The notes below the pieces were generated by a model. It searched no databases. It was given only the letters and a program-made list of their open reading frames with translations, and had not been told where the DNA came from. A stretch of DNA of 55,758 nucleotides from Ruminococcaceae bacterium UBA5413 (GTDB taxonomy: Bacteria; Bacillota; Clostridia; Oscillospirales; Acutalibacteraceae). Numbering within the stretch: the stretch's first letter is position 1; every line of letters begins with the position of its first letter. A program made the translations under genes and the position numbers. The stretch covers positions 13,844 through 69,601 of the forward strand of contig DHNP01000008.1 of NCBI GenBank assembly GCA_002409585.1, read 5' to 3'. This document shows, one piece after another, positions 16,803-25,675 of this stretch.

Positions 16803-17453
16803 TCATTTATTAATGACCGCGGGGCCGCATATCTTCTCCATTTTTTTCTGCAGCCTGTTTATTTCAAGCTCCATGTAGCACAGCTGCTGTGAAACCGGGT
16901 CGCCTATGTGTATCTGGTCAAGGTTTGCGGGGCGCACTCCGTTAAGCCGCACTATCCTTGCGGGTACGCCGACGGCGGTGGCGTTCGGCGGCACCTCGTC
17001 AAGCACTACGGCGCCGGCGGCTACGCGGGCGTTGTCGCCCACGTGGAAAGGCCCCAGTATCTTGGCGCCGGCACCGACGAGCACGTTGTTGCCGAGCGTC
17101 GGGTGGCGCTTGCCGTGGTCTTTGCCCGTACCGCCCAAAGTCACGCCCTGGTACAGCGTGCAGTTGTCGCCTACCTCGGCCGTTTCACCTATGACGACGC
17201 CCATGCCGTGGTCTATGAACAGCCCCTTGCCTATCTTTGCTGCGGGGTGTATCTCTATGCCGGTCTTATGGCGCGAACGCTGTGAAATATAGCGCGCTAT
17301 GAACTTCATGTTGTGCCTGTAAAACCAGTTTGCCCTCCTGTGCGCGCGCACAGCCTTGAAGCCCGAGTACAAAAAGTACACTTCGAGCCTTGAGCGTGCC
17401 GCGGGGTCGCGTTCCATGACAGAGTCGATTTCTTCTTTCAGTTTTCCAAACAT
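16803..17453 (-). CDS. cysE: Serine O-acetyltransferase
   Basis: A 216-residue left-handed beta-helix enzyme that acetylates serine for cysteine synthesis. The start MFGKLKEEIDSVMERDPAAR at 17453 is chosen because AAGGAGG lies about 10 nt upstream; a longer frame to 17591 would run through the T-box terminator. Hexapeptide repeats include HPAAKIGKGLFIDHGMGVVI and VGAGAKILGPFHVGDNARVA, with DHG and GGTGKDHGKRHPT at the active site. It is the shorter Gram-positive form without the long N-terminal helical domain. The leader carries a Cys-specific T-box, so it should be expressed when charged tRNA-Cys is scarce. Confidence 0.95.
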   Translation of the reverse strand: MFGKLKEEIDSVMERDPAARSRLEVYFLYSGFKAVRAHRRANWFYRHNMKFIARYISQRSRHKTGIEIHPAAKIGKGLFIDHGMGVVIGETAEVGDNCTLYQGVTLGGTGKDHGKRHPTLGNNVLVGAGAKILGPFHVGDNARVAAGAVVLDEVPPNATAVGVPARIVRLNGVRPANLDQIHIGDPVSQQLCYMELEINRLQKKMEKICGPAVINK

Positions 17454-17511
17454 AAATACAGCCTCCTTAAAAAAAGGCGCCAGCTGAAACAGAGGTAAAA
17501 CCGGCCGCATC

Positions 17512-17744
17512 AAAAAGCCGCCCTCGTCCCCCTGTTCCAAGGGACGGAGGCGGCGCCCAATGCCGCGGTTCCACTCCGGTTTATTGCTCATTAAAGCCTT
17601 TAACGGTGCCTGCCGTGCGGGGATACTTTGTTTCCCCCCGCCTGCTATACGGATGCACTTCGCCGCCGCACGGGCAAAAAGCGCTCTCAGCCGGTGGCGC
17701 TTTCTCTCTTATGCCGCGTAATACGGGTACTCTTCCGCTCGTCG
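17512..17744 (-). promoter_or_regulatory. T-box riboswitch, cysteine-specific, upstream of cysE-cysS
   Basis: On the minus strand the T-box AGTGGAACCGCGG lies at plus 17563-17575. A specifier region reads GAAGTGCATC, with TGC (Cys) at plus 17655-17657. An AG-rich stem II/S-turn region lies at about 17680-17715. A terminator GCCGCC...GGGCGGC at 17517-17554 is followed by TTTTTG. A TATAAT at 17751-17756 places the start near 17744; the -35 is weak. Uncharged tRNA-Cys should stabilise the antiterminator. The remaining 17757-18029 shows no gene. Confidence 0.9.
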
Positions 17745-18029
17745 CATTTAATTATATCAAGTATTCCTATAATAGTACGGATGCCGCGCCCCTGCCACAT
17801 TTTTATACAAACAGGCAGCGCTGTTCCGATTAGATTATTATAGTACTAAAAGGCATTTATGTAAAGCCCAATTTATTTTTCATAATATTTCCGGACAGGC
17901 TTGGTAAAATATGCGCCAGCGGTATTTTTAATTGTACGCTCATGTTTAATTCATTTTAATTCAACAATTAAAACATATCATAATGCCATGAAATCGAGCG
18001 GATGCCAAAGTATAAGAAGGTAGGTTAAA

Positions 18030-18497
18030 ATGCCGTTTAAATTTATAAAAAATGAAACCCGCCGCAAAGACGTTTCGCAGTTTATGAGCTACCTTATAGT
18101 CGGCGGCACGGCTACGGTTGTCGAGTGGGTGCTGTTTTTCGCGTTTGTCTACTCCCTCGGGTGGGGGCAGAACCTGTCGTTTGTGGCGGCGTATGTCATA
18201 TCCACACTGGTTAATATGCTGCTCGGCAGGGCGACTACTTTTAAAAACGCAAGCGTTGTAAATAAAAGCGGAAATGCTTCGCGTGACTTTTTTAAGGAAG
18301 CGGCGCTCATCTACATTGTCGCCGCCGCCGGATGCGCCGTCAACCTCGTGTTCCTTGACCTTTTCACATATGTAATGCATATGGGGCCTATGCTTTCCAA
18401 AATAGCTTCGACGGGGATAACCGTCATCGGAAATTACCTTGCCAGGAAACTTGGGATTTACCGTGAAACCGAAAAACCTCCGGAACTCCCACGGTAA
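18030..18497 (+). CDS. GtrA-family membrane protein
   Basis: A 155-residue protein with four hydrophobic segments in the GtrA pattern. It begins with FMSYLIVGGTATVVEWVLFF, contains NMLLGRATTFKN, and ends with GITVIGNYLARKLGIYR. GtrA proteins are proposed flippases or accessory proteins for polyprenyl-phosphate-linked sugars in cell-surface glycosylation. The ATG has AAGGTAGG about 6 nt upstream. The next gene, 36 bp away, is a broken GT39 glycosyltransferase, the usual partner of GtrA proteins. With that partner inactivated, this gene may have lost its pathway. Confidence 0.87.
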   Translation: MPFKFIKNETRRKDVSQFMSYLIVGGTATVVEWVLFFAFVYSLGWGQNLSFVAAYVISTLVNMLLGRATTFKNASVVNKSGNASRDFFKEAALIYIVAAAGCAVNLVFLDLFTYVMHMGPMLSKIASTGITVIGNYLARKLGIYRETEKPPELPR

Positions 18498-18533
18498 AGT
18501 TAAAACAAGACTGATATCGGAAGGCGCGTAATA

Positions 18534-19216
18534 ATGAAAAATTTAAAAAAATACCGCTGTGAAGCAGCTTTATGCCTCATAGCCGCACTCGCGGGTTTTT
18601 TGTCGGTATTTAATATATGGAACGAGGGCTACAGCAACGAGTTCTACGCCGCAAGCGTTAAGAGCATGACGCTCAGCCTTAAAAACTTCTTTTTCGTTTC
18701 ACTTGACCCCGGCGGCTGGGTAACGGTAGACAAGCCGCCGGTTTCACTGTGGCTGCAGGCCCCTCGGCAGGCAGCAGCTCAGGCAGCGGCTTTGGCTCAG
18801 GCAGCGGCCAGCCGTCCGGCGGGAAGTCAGAAAGCGGCGGCCAGTCAGAAAAGCTCATATCTTTTCTCCTTAAAAACAATACCGGCGAAAAATACCTTAT
18901 AGCAGTGCCGAGCGCTTCGGAGGCCGAACCCATAATCCTCGCAACCGGCAAACCCGTGATGGCAGTCGGGGGCTTTAACGGCGGGGCAAACACGCTTACG
19001 GTCGCAAAACTGAAGCAGATGGTTAAAAACGGAGAAGTAAAGTACTTCCTCGTCGGCGGCACGGGCGGCTCGTCTTCAAGCGAAGTTACTTCATGGGTAG
19101 AAAAGAACGGCACTAAAGTAAGCACTGACAAATGGAGCGGCACAAGTTCTTCTTCAGCAGGCCGCGGCGAAAGCTCAGGCACGCTTTACGACCTTTCGGC
19201 GTACAAAAGCAAATAA
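18534..19216 (+). pseudogene. GT39-family glycosyltransferase remnant with large internal deletion and frameshift
   Basis: The first 77 codons (MKNLKKYRCE through FYAASVKSMTLSLKNFF and WVTVDKPPVSLWLQ) match the N-terminus of dolichyl-phosphate-mannose-type GT39 transferases. Just after WLQ, near 18755-18765, the sequence jumps to the Gly/Ser-rich linker and C-terminal domain (SEKLISFLLKNNTGEKYLIA, ILATGKPVMAVGGFNGG, YDLSAYKSK) of the same family, now in another reading frame. Such proteins are usually 600-750 residues, so roughly 400-550 codons of the membrane core are missing. The residual first frame runs on out of register to 18902. It is either a true deletion pseudogene or an assembly collapse at the GC-rich linker. 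Confidence 0.82.
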
Positions 19217-19231
19217 AATGATGCGCCGGTC

Positions 19232-19260
19232 TTGATATTTTCGCAGCCGTGTGGTATATT
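19232..19260 (+). promoter_or_regulatory. Sigma-A promoter of the pheST T-box leader
   Basis: TTGATA (19232-19237), 17-bp spacer, TATATT (19255-19260). Initiation near 19267 fits the start of the T-box element. Confidence 0.65.
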
Positions 19261-19266
19261 AATTAA

Positions 19267-19520
19267 TAATTGTTTAAAATTGTAATGTTTAAACGCTGTG
19301 AAAAAGGAAGTAGCTTTTTTAGCGCCGTCAAAGAGAGAACGCGCCGCCGGCTGAAAGCGCGCCCACGGAGGAATAAAGTGAAGTTCCCTTTGGAGCGGCG
19401 CGGCTGAACCAGCAGTAGGCCGCGACGGGCTGCGCCGTTAAGTGCTTTAAAGAGTATTTATTAGGGTGGTACCACGGAAGTTTTAAACCTTCGTCCCTTG
19501 CGGGGCGGGGGTTTTTCTTT
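19267..19520 (+). promoter_or_regulatory. T-box riboswitch, phenylalanine-specific, upstream of pheST
   Basis: The conserved T-box AGGGTGGTACCACGG lies at 19463-19477. The specifier region reads GTGAAGTTCCC, with TTC (Phe) at 19384-19386. The AAAGAGAGAACGCG stretch at about 19330 matches the stem II/AG region. The terminator is an 11-bp G-U-containing stem (19487-19497 with 19502-19512) followed by a U-rich tract. It ends 31 bp before pheS. Confidence 0.93.
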
Positions 19521-19551
19521 TTTCCGTCACCCTCTGAAAGGAATGTGTTTT

Positions 19552-20571
19552 ATGAAACAGGAACTCGAAGCGCTGCGTGAAAAAGCCGGGCGCGAACTCA
19601 AAAAAGCCGCCGACCGCGGCAGGCTTGAAGATCTGCGCGTGCAGTACCTCGGCAAAAAGGGCGAGATTACCGCGCTTTTGCGGCAGATGGGCAAGCTGCC
19701 CGCAGATGAACGCCCTGAAGCCGGCAAGCTCGCCAACGAAGTGCGCTCATTCATTGAAACCGAACTCTCCGGACGCGCCGCGGAAATAAAGGAAGCCGAA
19801 ACGGCGGAACGCCTTAAAGCGGAAAAGATCGACGTCACCCTGCCCGGCGTGCGGCGCACGCTCGGCTCAAAGCATCCTCTGAGCATAGAGCTCGACGACA
19901 TCAAGGAAATCTTTATCGGCATGGGCTTCGACATAGTTTCAGGGCCTGAGGTTGAGTACGACTACTACAACTTTGAAGCGCTCAATATGCCTAAAGACCA
20001 CCCCGCGCGCGACACGCAGGACACATTTTATATAAACGACAACATACTCCTGCGCACACAGACTTCACCCGTGCAGGTAAGGACTATGGAAAAGCAGAAA
20101 CCGCCCATACGCATAATCTCCCCCGGCAGGGTGTACCGTTCGGACGCTGTCGACGCCACACATTCGCCGCTTTTCCACCAGATAGAAGGGCTTGTCGTTG
20201 ACAGGGGCGTCACATTTTCAAACCTCAAGGGCACTCTTGAGATACTGTTAAAGCATATGTACGGCGAAGATACCGTCGTAAGGTTCAGGCCGCACCACTT
20301 CCCGTTTACTGAGCCTTCGGCCGAAGTCGACGTGCAGTGCTTCAGCTGCCACGGCGAGGGCTGCAGGCTGTGCAAGGGCGAAGGCTGGATAGAGATACTC
20401 GGCTGCGGCATGGTACACCCGAAGGTGCTTTCAAACTGCGGCATAGACCCCGACGAATACAGCGGCTTTGCGTTCGGCATGGGGCTTGAGCGGCTCGTAA
20501 TGCGCAAGTACAGCATTGACGACATGCGCCTGTTCTATGAAAACGACGTAAGGTTCCTGAATCAGTTTTAA
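19552..20571 (+). CDS. pheS: Phenylalanyl-tRNA synthetase alpha chain
   Basis: A 339-residue class II catalytic subunit. The start at ATG 19552 (MKQELEALREKAG) follows AAAGGA by about 7 nt; the open frame extends upstream into the T-box terminator and is not used. The N-terminal coiled coil covers about residues 1-85. Motif 2 includes FHQIEGLVVD and RFRPHHFPFTEPS, and motif 3 is GFAFGMGLERLVM. A cysteine cluster CFSCHGEGCRLCKGEGW sits before motif 3, as in other PheS of this group. pheT follows after 15 bp. Confidence 0.97.
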   Translation: MKQELEALREKAGRELKKAADRGRLEDLRVQYLGKKGEITALLRQMGKLPADERPEAGKLANEVRSFIETELSGRAAEIKEAETAERLKAEKIDVTLPGVRRTLGSKHPLSIELDDIKEIFIGMGFDIVSGPEVEYDYYNFEALNMPKDHPARDTQDTFYINDNILLRTQTSPVQVRTMEKQKPPIRIISPGRVYRSDAVDATHSPLFHQIEGLVVDRGVTFSNLKGTLEILLKHMYGEDTVVRFRPHHFPFTEPSAEVDVQCFSCHGEGCRLCKGEGWIEILGCGMVHPKVLSNCGIDPDEYSGFAFGMGLERLVMRKYSIDDMRLFYENDVRFLNQF

Positions 20572-20586
20572 GGGGGAGAATTAATT

Positions 20587-22965
20587 ATGAATCTTTCAAT
20601 GAGATGGCTAAAAGAGTTTGTTCCGCTTGACGATATGCCCATACGCGACTTTACGGAAGCAATAACCATGAGTGGCTCCAAAGTGGAAAGCTGGGCAACG
20701 GAAGGCTCGGAAATAAGCGGCGTCGTAACGGGTAAAGTCCTTTCGCTCGAAAAGCACCCCGACTCTGACCACCTGTGGGTTACTAAGACGGACGCAGGCT
20801 GCGGCGAGCCGCTCCAGATAATCACCGGCGCGCAGAACCTCAAAGCCGGCGACATGGTTCCCGTCGCGCTGCACAACTCGACGCTGCCCGGCGGCAAAAA
20901 GATTAAAAAAGGAAAGCTGCGCGGCCTTGAAAGCAACGGCATGCTGTGCTCGCTCGGCGAGCTCGGCCTTACAAAGCATGACTTTCCTTATGCCATAGAG
21001 GACGGCATCTTCGTCTTGCAGGAAGACTGCGTCCCCGGCCAGCCTATATGCGATGTGCTCGGCTTTAACGATACAAAAGTAGAGTTTGAGATAACATCAA
21101 ACCGCCCCGACTGCTTTTCCGTCATAGGCCTTGCCCGTGAAGCCGCGGCCACTTTCGGCAAGCCGCTTAACCTGCGCAAGCCTGAAGTTAAAGGCGGGCA
21201 CGGCTCTGGGAAGGAAATGCTCAGCGTAAAAGTCGAGGCCGCTGACCTGTGCCCCATGTACTCGGCGCGTGTAGTAAAAAATGTGCGTGTGAAGCCGTCG
21301 CCGCGCTGGATGCGGGAGCGCCTGCGCGCCATGGGCGTAAGGCCGATAAACAATATAGTTGACATAACTAACTACGTCATGCTCGAGTACGGCCAGCCTA
21401 TGCATTCTTTCGACTACAACGCCATCAGCGGCCATGAGATAACCGTGCGCCGCGCGCGCGAAGGGGAAGAAATCATAACGCTCGACAGCACTAAGCACAC
21501 GCTTAACCATAACAATTTAGTAATAGCGGATAAAAATAAAGCCGTAGCCGTGGCCGGAGTCATGGGCGGCGAAAACAGTGAGATAGTCGACGGTACAACT
21601 ACCATAGTTTTCGAGTCCGCCTGCTTTAACGGGGCTTCGGTACGTAAGACAGCGCGCTCCGTCGGCATGAGGACAGATGCTTCGGGCTTGTATGAAAAGG
21701 GTCTTGACCCCAACAACTGCATCCCGGCGCTTGACCGCGCGTGCGAGCTTGTCGAGATGCTCGACGCGGGCGACGTTACGGACGGCATCATAGAGTGCAG
21801 GAATTTTGAGGAAAAGCACACGAAAATACGCCTTGAAACCGACTGGATAAACCGTTTCCTCGGTATTTCCCTTACGGCCGGCGATATGAAAAAAATCCTC
21901 GGAAAGCTTGGCTGCGGTTTTGACGGCGACGACATTATAGTCCCGACTTTCCGCCCGGACCTTGTGCATAAGGCTGACATCGCCGAAGAAATCGCGCGCT
22001 TTTTCGGCTACGATAAGATAACGGCGGCTCCGCTCGCGGGAGGCGCGCTCGGGAAATATACTAAACGGCAGAAATTTGAGCGCAGGATAAACGATACCAT
22101 GCTTTCTCTCGGCGCGAGCGAAATTATGACGTATTCGTTTATAAGCCCCAAGTATTACGACAAGATAATGATGCCAAAAGATTCGGCAATGCGCAATTCT
22201 GTAAAAATATCAAACCCCCTCGGCGAAGACACAAGCATCATGCGCACAACGGCTCTGCCGTCCATGCTGGAAGTCCTCTCGCGCAACTACAACAACCGCA
22301 ACGTGTCAGCCTGCCTCTATGAACTCGCCACCATCTATATACCCACTGAAGAAAACAAACTGCCAAACGAAAGTAAAGTCCTCATCTGCGGCATGTACGG
22401 CGGCAAGGCCGATTTCTTCACGGCAAAAGGGATGGCCGAAGACCTGCTCTGCAGGCTCAGCGTTTACGGCTGGGAGATAAAGTCCTCCGGAAACGAATCC
22501 GGCTACCACCCGGGACGCTGCGCGGTGCTTACCGTCGGCGGTGAAAAGCTCGGCGTGATAGGGGAAATACACCCTGAAGTCGCCGAAAATTACGGCATAG
22601 GCGAAAGGGCTGTAAGTTTTTCGCTTGATGTGGATACCATGTATAAATACGCGGAATTTCAAAAAAGCTATACTCCTCTGCCGAAGTTTCCGGCCGTTTC
22701 GCGCGACCTCGCGCTCATATGCGGCGAAAGCACCCCCGTGGCTGAACTTGAAAAAGCTATACGCGAAGGCGCGGGGAGCCTGCTCGAAAAGCTCACGCTT
22801 TTCGACGTGTACACAGGCAAGCAGATAGAAAGCGGCAAAAAAAGCGTCGCCTTCAGCCTGCTTTTAAGGCGCGCGGATGCAACGCTTACGGAGGAGCAGA
22901 TAACTTCCGCCATGAAAAAAGTAATAAAGAAGCTTGAGGCCGCGGGCGCGGCCCTACGCTCCTGA
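20587..22965 (+). CDS. pheT: Phenylalanyl-tRNA synthetase beta chain
   Basis: A 792-residue subunit of the (alpha-beta)2 enzyme. Visible regions are an N-terminal MNLSMRWLKEFV with OB-fold tRNA-binding domain (about 40-150, HPDSDHLWVTK), the B3/B4 editing region (about 210-390, RPINNIVDITNYVM), B5 (about 400-475) with RFFGYDKI, and a C-terminal anticodon-binding FDX domain starting near FPAVSRDLALI. Length and order are normal. GGGGGAG lies about 9 nt upstream of the ATG. It is controlled with pheS by the Phe T-box. Confidence 0.97.
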   Translation: MNLSMRWLKEFVPLDDMPIRDFTEAITMSGSKVESWATEGSEISGVVTGKVLSLEKHPDSDHLWVTKTDAGCGEPLQIITGAQNLKAGDMVPVALHNSTLPGGKKIKKGKLRGLESNGMLCSLGELGLTKHDFPYAIEDGIFVLQEDCVPGQPICDVLGFNDTKVEFEITSNRPDCFSVIGLAREAAATFGKPLNLRKPEVKGGHGSGKEMLSVKVEAADLCPMYSARVVKNVRVKPSPRWMRERLRAMGVRPINNIVDITNYVMLEYGQPMHSFDYNAISGHEITVRRAREGEEIITLDSTKHTLNHNNLVIADKNKAVAVAGVMGGENSEIVDGTTTIVFESACFNGASVRKTARSVGMRTDASGLYEKGLDPNNCIPALDRACELVEMLDAGDVTDGIIECRNFEEKHTKIRLETDWINRFLGISLTAGDMKKILGKLGCGFDGDDIIVPTFRPDLVHKADIAEEIARFFGYDKITAAPLAGGALGKYTKRQKFERRINDTMLSLGASEIMTYSFISPKYYDKIMMPKDSAMRNSVKISNPLGEDTSIMRTTALPSMLEVLSRNYNNRNVSACLYELATIYIPTEENKLPNESKVLICGMYGGKADFFTAKGMAEDLLCRLSVYGWEIKSSGNESGYHPGRCAVLTVGGEKLGVIGEIHPEVAENYGIGERAVSFSLDVDTMYKYAEFQKSYTPLPKFPAVSRDLALICGESTPVAELEKAIREGAGSLLEKLTLFDVYTGKQIESGKKSVAFSLLLRRADATLTEEQITSAMKKVIKKLEAAGAALRS

Positions 22966-22991
22966 CCGGCACCTTGGCGGGAGGTTAAAAG

Positions 22992-23723
22992 ATGGCGGAG
23001 GCTTTCACGTACACAGGATATAACTGCATAGAAAACTACCTTAACTCCGTATCGGAAGAAGCGTTTGCCGGCTTCCAGCGCAAGCTCATACCCGGCGAAG
23101 AAAAAATCTTAGGCGTAAGGACCCCGAAGCTGCGCGCACTGGCTAAAAAACTTGCCGGCGGCAGCTGGCGCAGGTACATTGCCGAAGCTGAAGACCGCAG
23201 CATGGAGGAAACCATGCTGCAGGGCTTCGTAATAGCTTACGCTGAAATGGAGCTGCCGGAGCGCCTCGGCTTTGTCGCTTCTTTTGTGCCTAAAATAAAA
23301 AGCTGGGCGGTCTGCGACACGTTCTGCCCGACCTTAAAATCTTTCGGCAAAAACAGGAAAGCGGTTTTTACTTTTTTGAAACCGTATTTTAAAAGCAAAG
23401 AGGAATTTTCCGTGCGTTTTGCCGTTATAACGCTTATGGATTATTTTATATGCGATGAATATATTGACAGGGTTTTTAATTTGCTCGACAGCGTCAGGCA
23501 CAGCGGATATTATGTAAAAATGGCCGTGGCATGGGCCGTTTCCATGTGCTTTGTCAAGTTCCCCGAAAAAACTTACGCTTATTTCGGTTCTAACGCCCTT
23601 GATGACTTTACTTATAATAAAGCCCTGCAGAAAATAACGGAATCGTACAGGGTAAGCGGCGAGGACAAGGCAAAGATACGCAGTATGAAAAGGCCGCGCG
23701 CTTCTTCCGGCAGCAAAGCGTAA
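22992..23723 (+). CDS. AlkD-like DNA alkylation repair protein (HEAT-like fold)
   Basis: A 243-residue all-helical protein. LGVRTPKLRALAKKL, EETMLQGFVIAYAEM, KIKSWAVCDTFCPTLK, FSVRFAVITLMDYF and YYVKMAVAWAVSMCFVKFPE are typical of the Firmicutes DNA alkylation repair (AlkD-type) family. Members excise alkylated bases, although many clostridial homologues lack a tested activity. The SWAVCD segment corresponds to the Trp-Asp region of the AlkD DNA-binding cleft. GGGAGG lies about 6 nt before the ATG. It follows pheT by 26 bp and may be cotranscribed, ending at the hairpin at 23813. Confidence 0.82.
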   Translation: MAEAFTYTGYNCIENYLNSVSEEAFAGFQRKLIPGEEKILGVRTPKLRALAKKLAGGSWRRYIAEAEDRSMEETMLQGFVIAYAEMELPERLGFVASFVPKIKSWAVCDTFCPTLKSFGKNRKAVFTFLKPYFKSKEEFSVRFAVITLMDYFICDEYIDRVFNLLDSVRHSGYYVKMAVAWAVSMCFVKFPEKTYAYFGSNALDDFTYNKALQKITESYRVSGEDKAKIRSMKRPRASSGSKA

Positions 23724-23812
23724 AAGGCTGCCGCCCTGTTACGGTTTATGGAAATTTATCTTGATTAATTTTCAGTACCATCATCGCTGAAGCCACCGCA
23801 GCCCAGCCCTTT

Positions 23813-23846
23813 AAAACGCCGGTGAAAAAATTCCGGCGTTTTTTAT
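23813..23846 (+). terminator. Rho-independent terminator after the AlkD-like gene
   Basis: AAAACGCCGG (23813-23822) and CCGGCGTTTT (23833-23842), a perfect 10-bp stem followed by TT and an AT-rich tail. Confidence 0.88.
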
Positions 23847-23945
23847 TTACCGCTTGTTCATAAAAATATAAATTGATTATCATATCTTTTTAATATTAAT
23901 ACATGATAATATAGGTACATTAAAGATAACGAAAGGATGATATAT

Positions 23946-25349
23946 ATGTATGATCCGTTAAACCAAAAACCAGACGGCGGCGACAACGGTAATTACTATA
24001 CAAACGGTGCGGGCAGGCAGGCGGACGATACTGTCTGGAACGGTGACTGCTACCACTACAGCAACCCTTCGTCCGGCGGTGAGTCCAGCGGTGATAAATA
24101 TATACCAGCTTCGGCGACAGACGTTTCTGCGGCGCCTTCAAAGCCCAGAAAAAAACATACCTTCAGGAAAATCCTCGCGGGCGTCCTCACGTGCCTTATT
24201 ATTTCAGCCGGTTCCATCGCCGGTTTCACCGCACTTGTGAACAACGGCACCATAAAGCTCAACTCGGGCGGCAGCAGTACAACTCCGGCGTTCACCATAA
24301 CGAAAAACAGCGAAAGTTCCGCAAGCACCTCTGCGACGGCTACGGCAACAGGTGAGCTTACAAAACAGCAGGTCGCTAAAAAGATAGTGCCTGGGGTCGT
24401 CTGCATACAAAACTTCCAGACGTCGAGCAGCACCGGCTACTCCACTTTCGGTTTTGGCACAGACGGAAACCAAAGCGGAGACAGCGACAGCGACAGCAGC
24501 AGCAGTGTTTCACCGTCAAGCGAAGGCAGCGGCATTATAGCCTCGAGCGACGGCTATATCATAACTAACGCGCACGTTGTTTCGGGTGCATCGTCACTTA
24601 AAGTTATACTTTCTACCGGGGCGACATACAAGGCAACGCTCATAGGCAGCGACAGCGTGACGGACCTTGCGCTTATAAAGATAGATGCCACGGGACTTAC
24701 GGCCGCCGAGTTCGGCGACAGCAGCAGCCTGCAGGTTGCCGACACAGTCATGGCGGTAGGCAACCCCGGCGGCGTTGAGCTTAACTCAACGGTTACGGTT
24801 GGCTATATTTCAGCGCTTAACAGGAGCATAACAAACTCTGAAACCGGCTACACCATGAAATGCATACAGACGGATGCCGCCATAAACCCAGGCAACTCGG
24901 GCGGCGCGCTCGTAAACATGAAAGGCCAGGTAGTCGGCATAAATTCTTCGAAAATAGCGGCGACAGGCTACGAGGGCTTAGGCTTTGCCATACCGATAAA
25001 CACCGTGCAGCCCATTATCAGCCAGCTTAAACAGTACGGCTATGTCAAAGACCGCGCCGTACTCGGCATTACCGGAGGGTATATAGATAAATACGACTCG
25101 CAGTTTTACAGCATGCCGACAGGTTTCTACATTAACTCCATAACGAGCAGCAAAGTCTCCAAGGCAGGCATACAAAAGGGCGATGTAATAACTAAAATAG
25201 ACGACACCTCCGTAACAAGCTCAAACAGCCTCTCGTCGTACATTGCCACTAAAAAGCCGGGTGAAACCGTCAAGCTAAGCGTAACAAGGCCGTCCTCAGG
25301 GCAGACGTTCACGGCTTCGGTCGAGCTTTCACAGGCTACGGGCAAATAA
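23946..25349 (+). CDS. htrA: HtrA/DegP-type membrane-anchored serine protease with PDZ domain
   Basis: A 467-residue protein started at ATG 23946, 9 nt after AAAGG; the ATG at 23937 overlaps that site. It has a cytosolic N-terminus of about 70 residues rich in Asn/Gly/Ser, one membrane helix (ILAGVLTCLIISAGSIAGF), a Ser/Thr-rich linker, then a trypsin-like S1C domain with His210 (TNAHVV), Asp240 (DLALIKID) and Ser318 (GNSGGAL). A C-terminal PDZ domain starts near residue 375. The family degrades misfolded secreted proteins at the cell surface. A DSDSDSSSSVSPSS stretch interrupts the protease N-terminus. The gene stands alone, with a GC hairpin lacking a U-tract at 25394-25423 downstream. Confidence 0.93.
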   Translation: MYDPLNQKPDGGDNGNYYTNGAGRQADDTVWNGDCYHYSNPSSGGESSGDKYIPASATDVSAAPSKPRKKHTFRKILAGVLTCLIISAGSIAGFTALVNNGTIKLNSGGSSTTPAFTITKNSESSASTSATATATGELTKQQVAKKIVPGVVCIQNFQTSSSTGYSTFGFGTDGNQSGDSDSDSSSSVSPSSEGSGIIASSDGYIITNAHVVSGASSLKVILSTGATYKATLIGSDSVTDLALIKIDATGLTAAEFGDSSSLQVADTVMAVGNPGGVELNSTVTVGYISALNRSITNSETGYTMKCIQTDAAINPGNSGGALVNMKGQVVGINSSKIAATGYEGLGFAIPINTVQPIISQLKQYGYVKDRAVLGITGGYIDKYDSQFYSMPTGFYINSITSSKVSKAGIQKGDVITKIDDTSVTSSNSLSSYIATKKPGETVKLSVTRPSSGQTFTASVELSQATGK

Positions 25350-25520
25350 AACCGGACGGACTTAAAAAATTTCACAGCCATTTCCTTTTAAAAGGGCGGC
25401 ACGGCCTCGTTGCTGTGCCGCCCCGGTGCGTGTCAGCCCGTCCCCGCTGGCGCCTGCGGGCATAATTACGCGCCGCAGGGGTGTATAAAATAAAAATAAA
25501 AGAAAAAAGCTAAATAATAC

Positions 25521-25549
25521 TTGACAATTTGTTAAAAATATTATATCCT
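25521..25549 (+). promoter_or_regulatory. Promoter driving the tRNA-like element and zinc-ribbon gene
   Basis: TTGACA (25521-25526), 17-bp spacer, TATCCT (25544-25549). It starts transcription about 25 bp before the tRNA-like sequence. The stretch 25350-25520 otherwise holds only a GC hairpin at 25394-25423. Confidence 0.6.
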
Positions 25550-25579
25550 TAGTCTTGATATTTGTAGTACATTAATTAT

Positions 25580-25648
25580 GCCCCAGTAGCTTAACGCAAG
25601 AGCATTGGTTTCTTCCAAAGGTTGTCGGTTCAACTCCGTCCCAGGGCA
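25580..25648 (+). ncRNA. Degenerate tRNA-like element in the leader of the zinc-ribbon gene
   Basis: The 69-nt sequence has a tRNA layout: GCCCCAG then TA, a D-arm GCTT...GAGC, an anticodon-like stem TTGG/CCAA, and a T-arm GTCGG-TTCAACT-CCGTC, closed by CAGGGC plus A. It departs from a working tRNA. Two of seven acceptor pairs are mismatched, the D-loop lacks the G18-G19 pair, the anticodon stem has only 4 bp with a 6-nt loop (TTTCTT), one T-stem pair is T-T, and no CCA is encoded. An isoacceptor cannot be assigned. It could be a tRNA pseudogene or a structured tRNA mimic within the mRNA leader, 27 bp before the start codon. Confidence 0.5.
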
Positions 25649-25675
25649 AAAAAAATTCAAGTGAGGTACAAATTT

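Noticed and set aside
17454..17591. Longer N-terminus for serine acetyltransferase (46 more residues)
   Set aside because: The extra codons coincide with the T-box terminator, and a strong AAGGAGG precedes the internal ATG.
19498..19551. 18-residue N-terminal extension of PheS
   Set aside because: It lies in the T-box terminator. The ATG at 19552 has its own ribosome binding site and gives the normal length.
25394..25423. GC-rich hairpin after htrA as a terminator
   Set aside because: The stem is good (GGGCGGCAC/GTGCCGCCC) but no U-tract follows, so it is not listed as a terminator.
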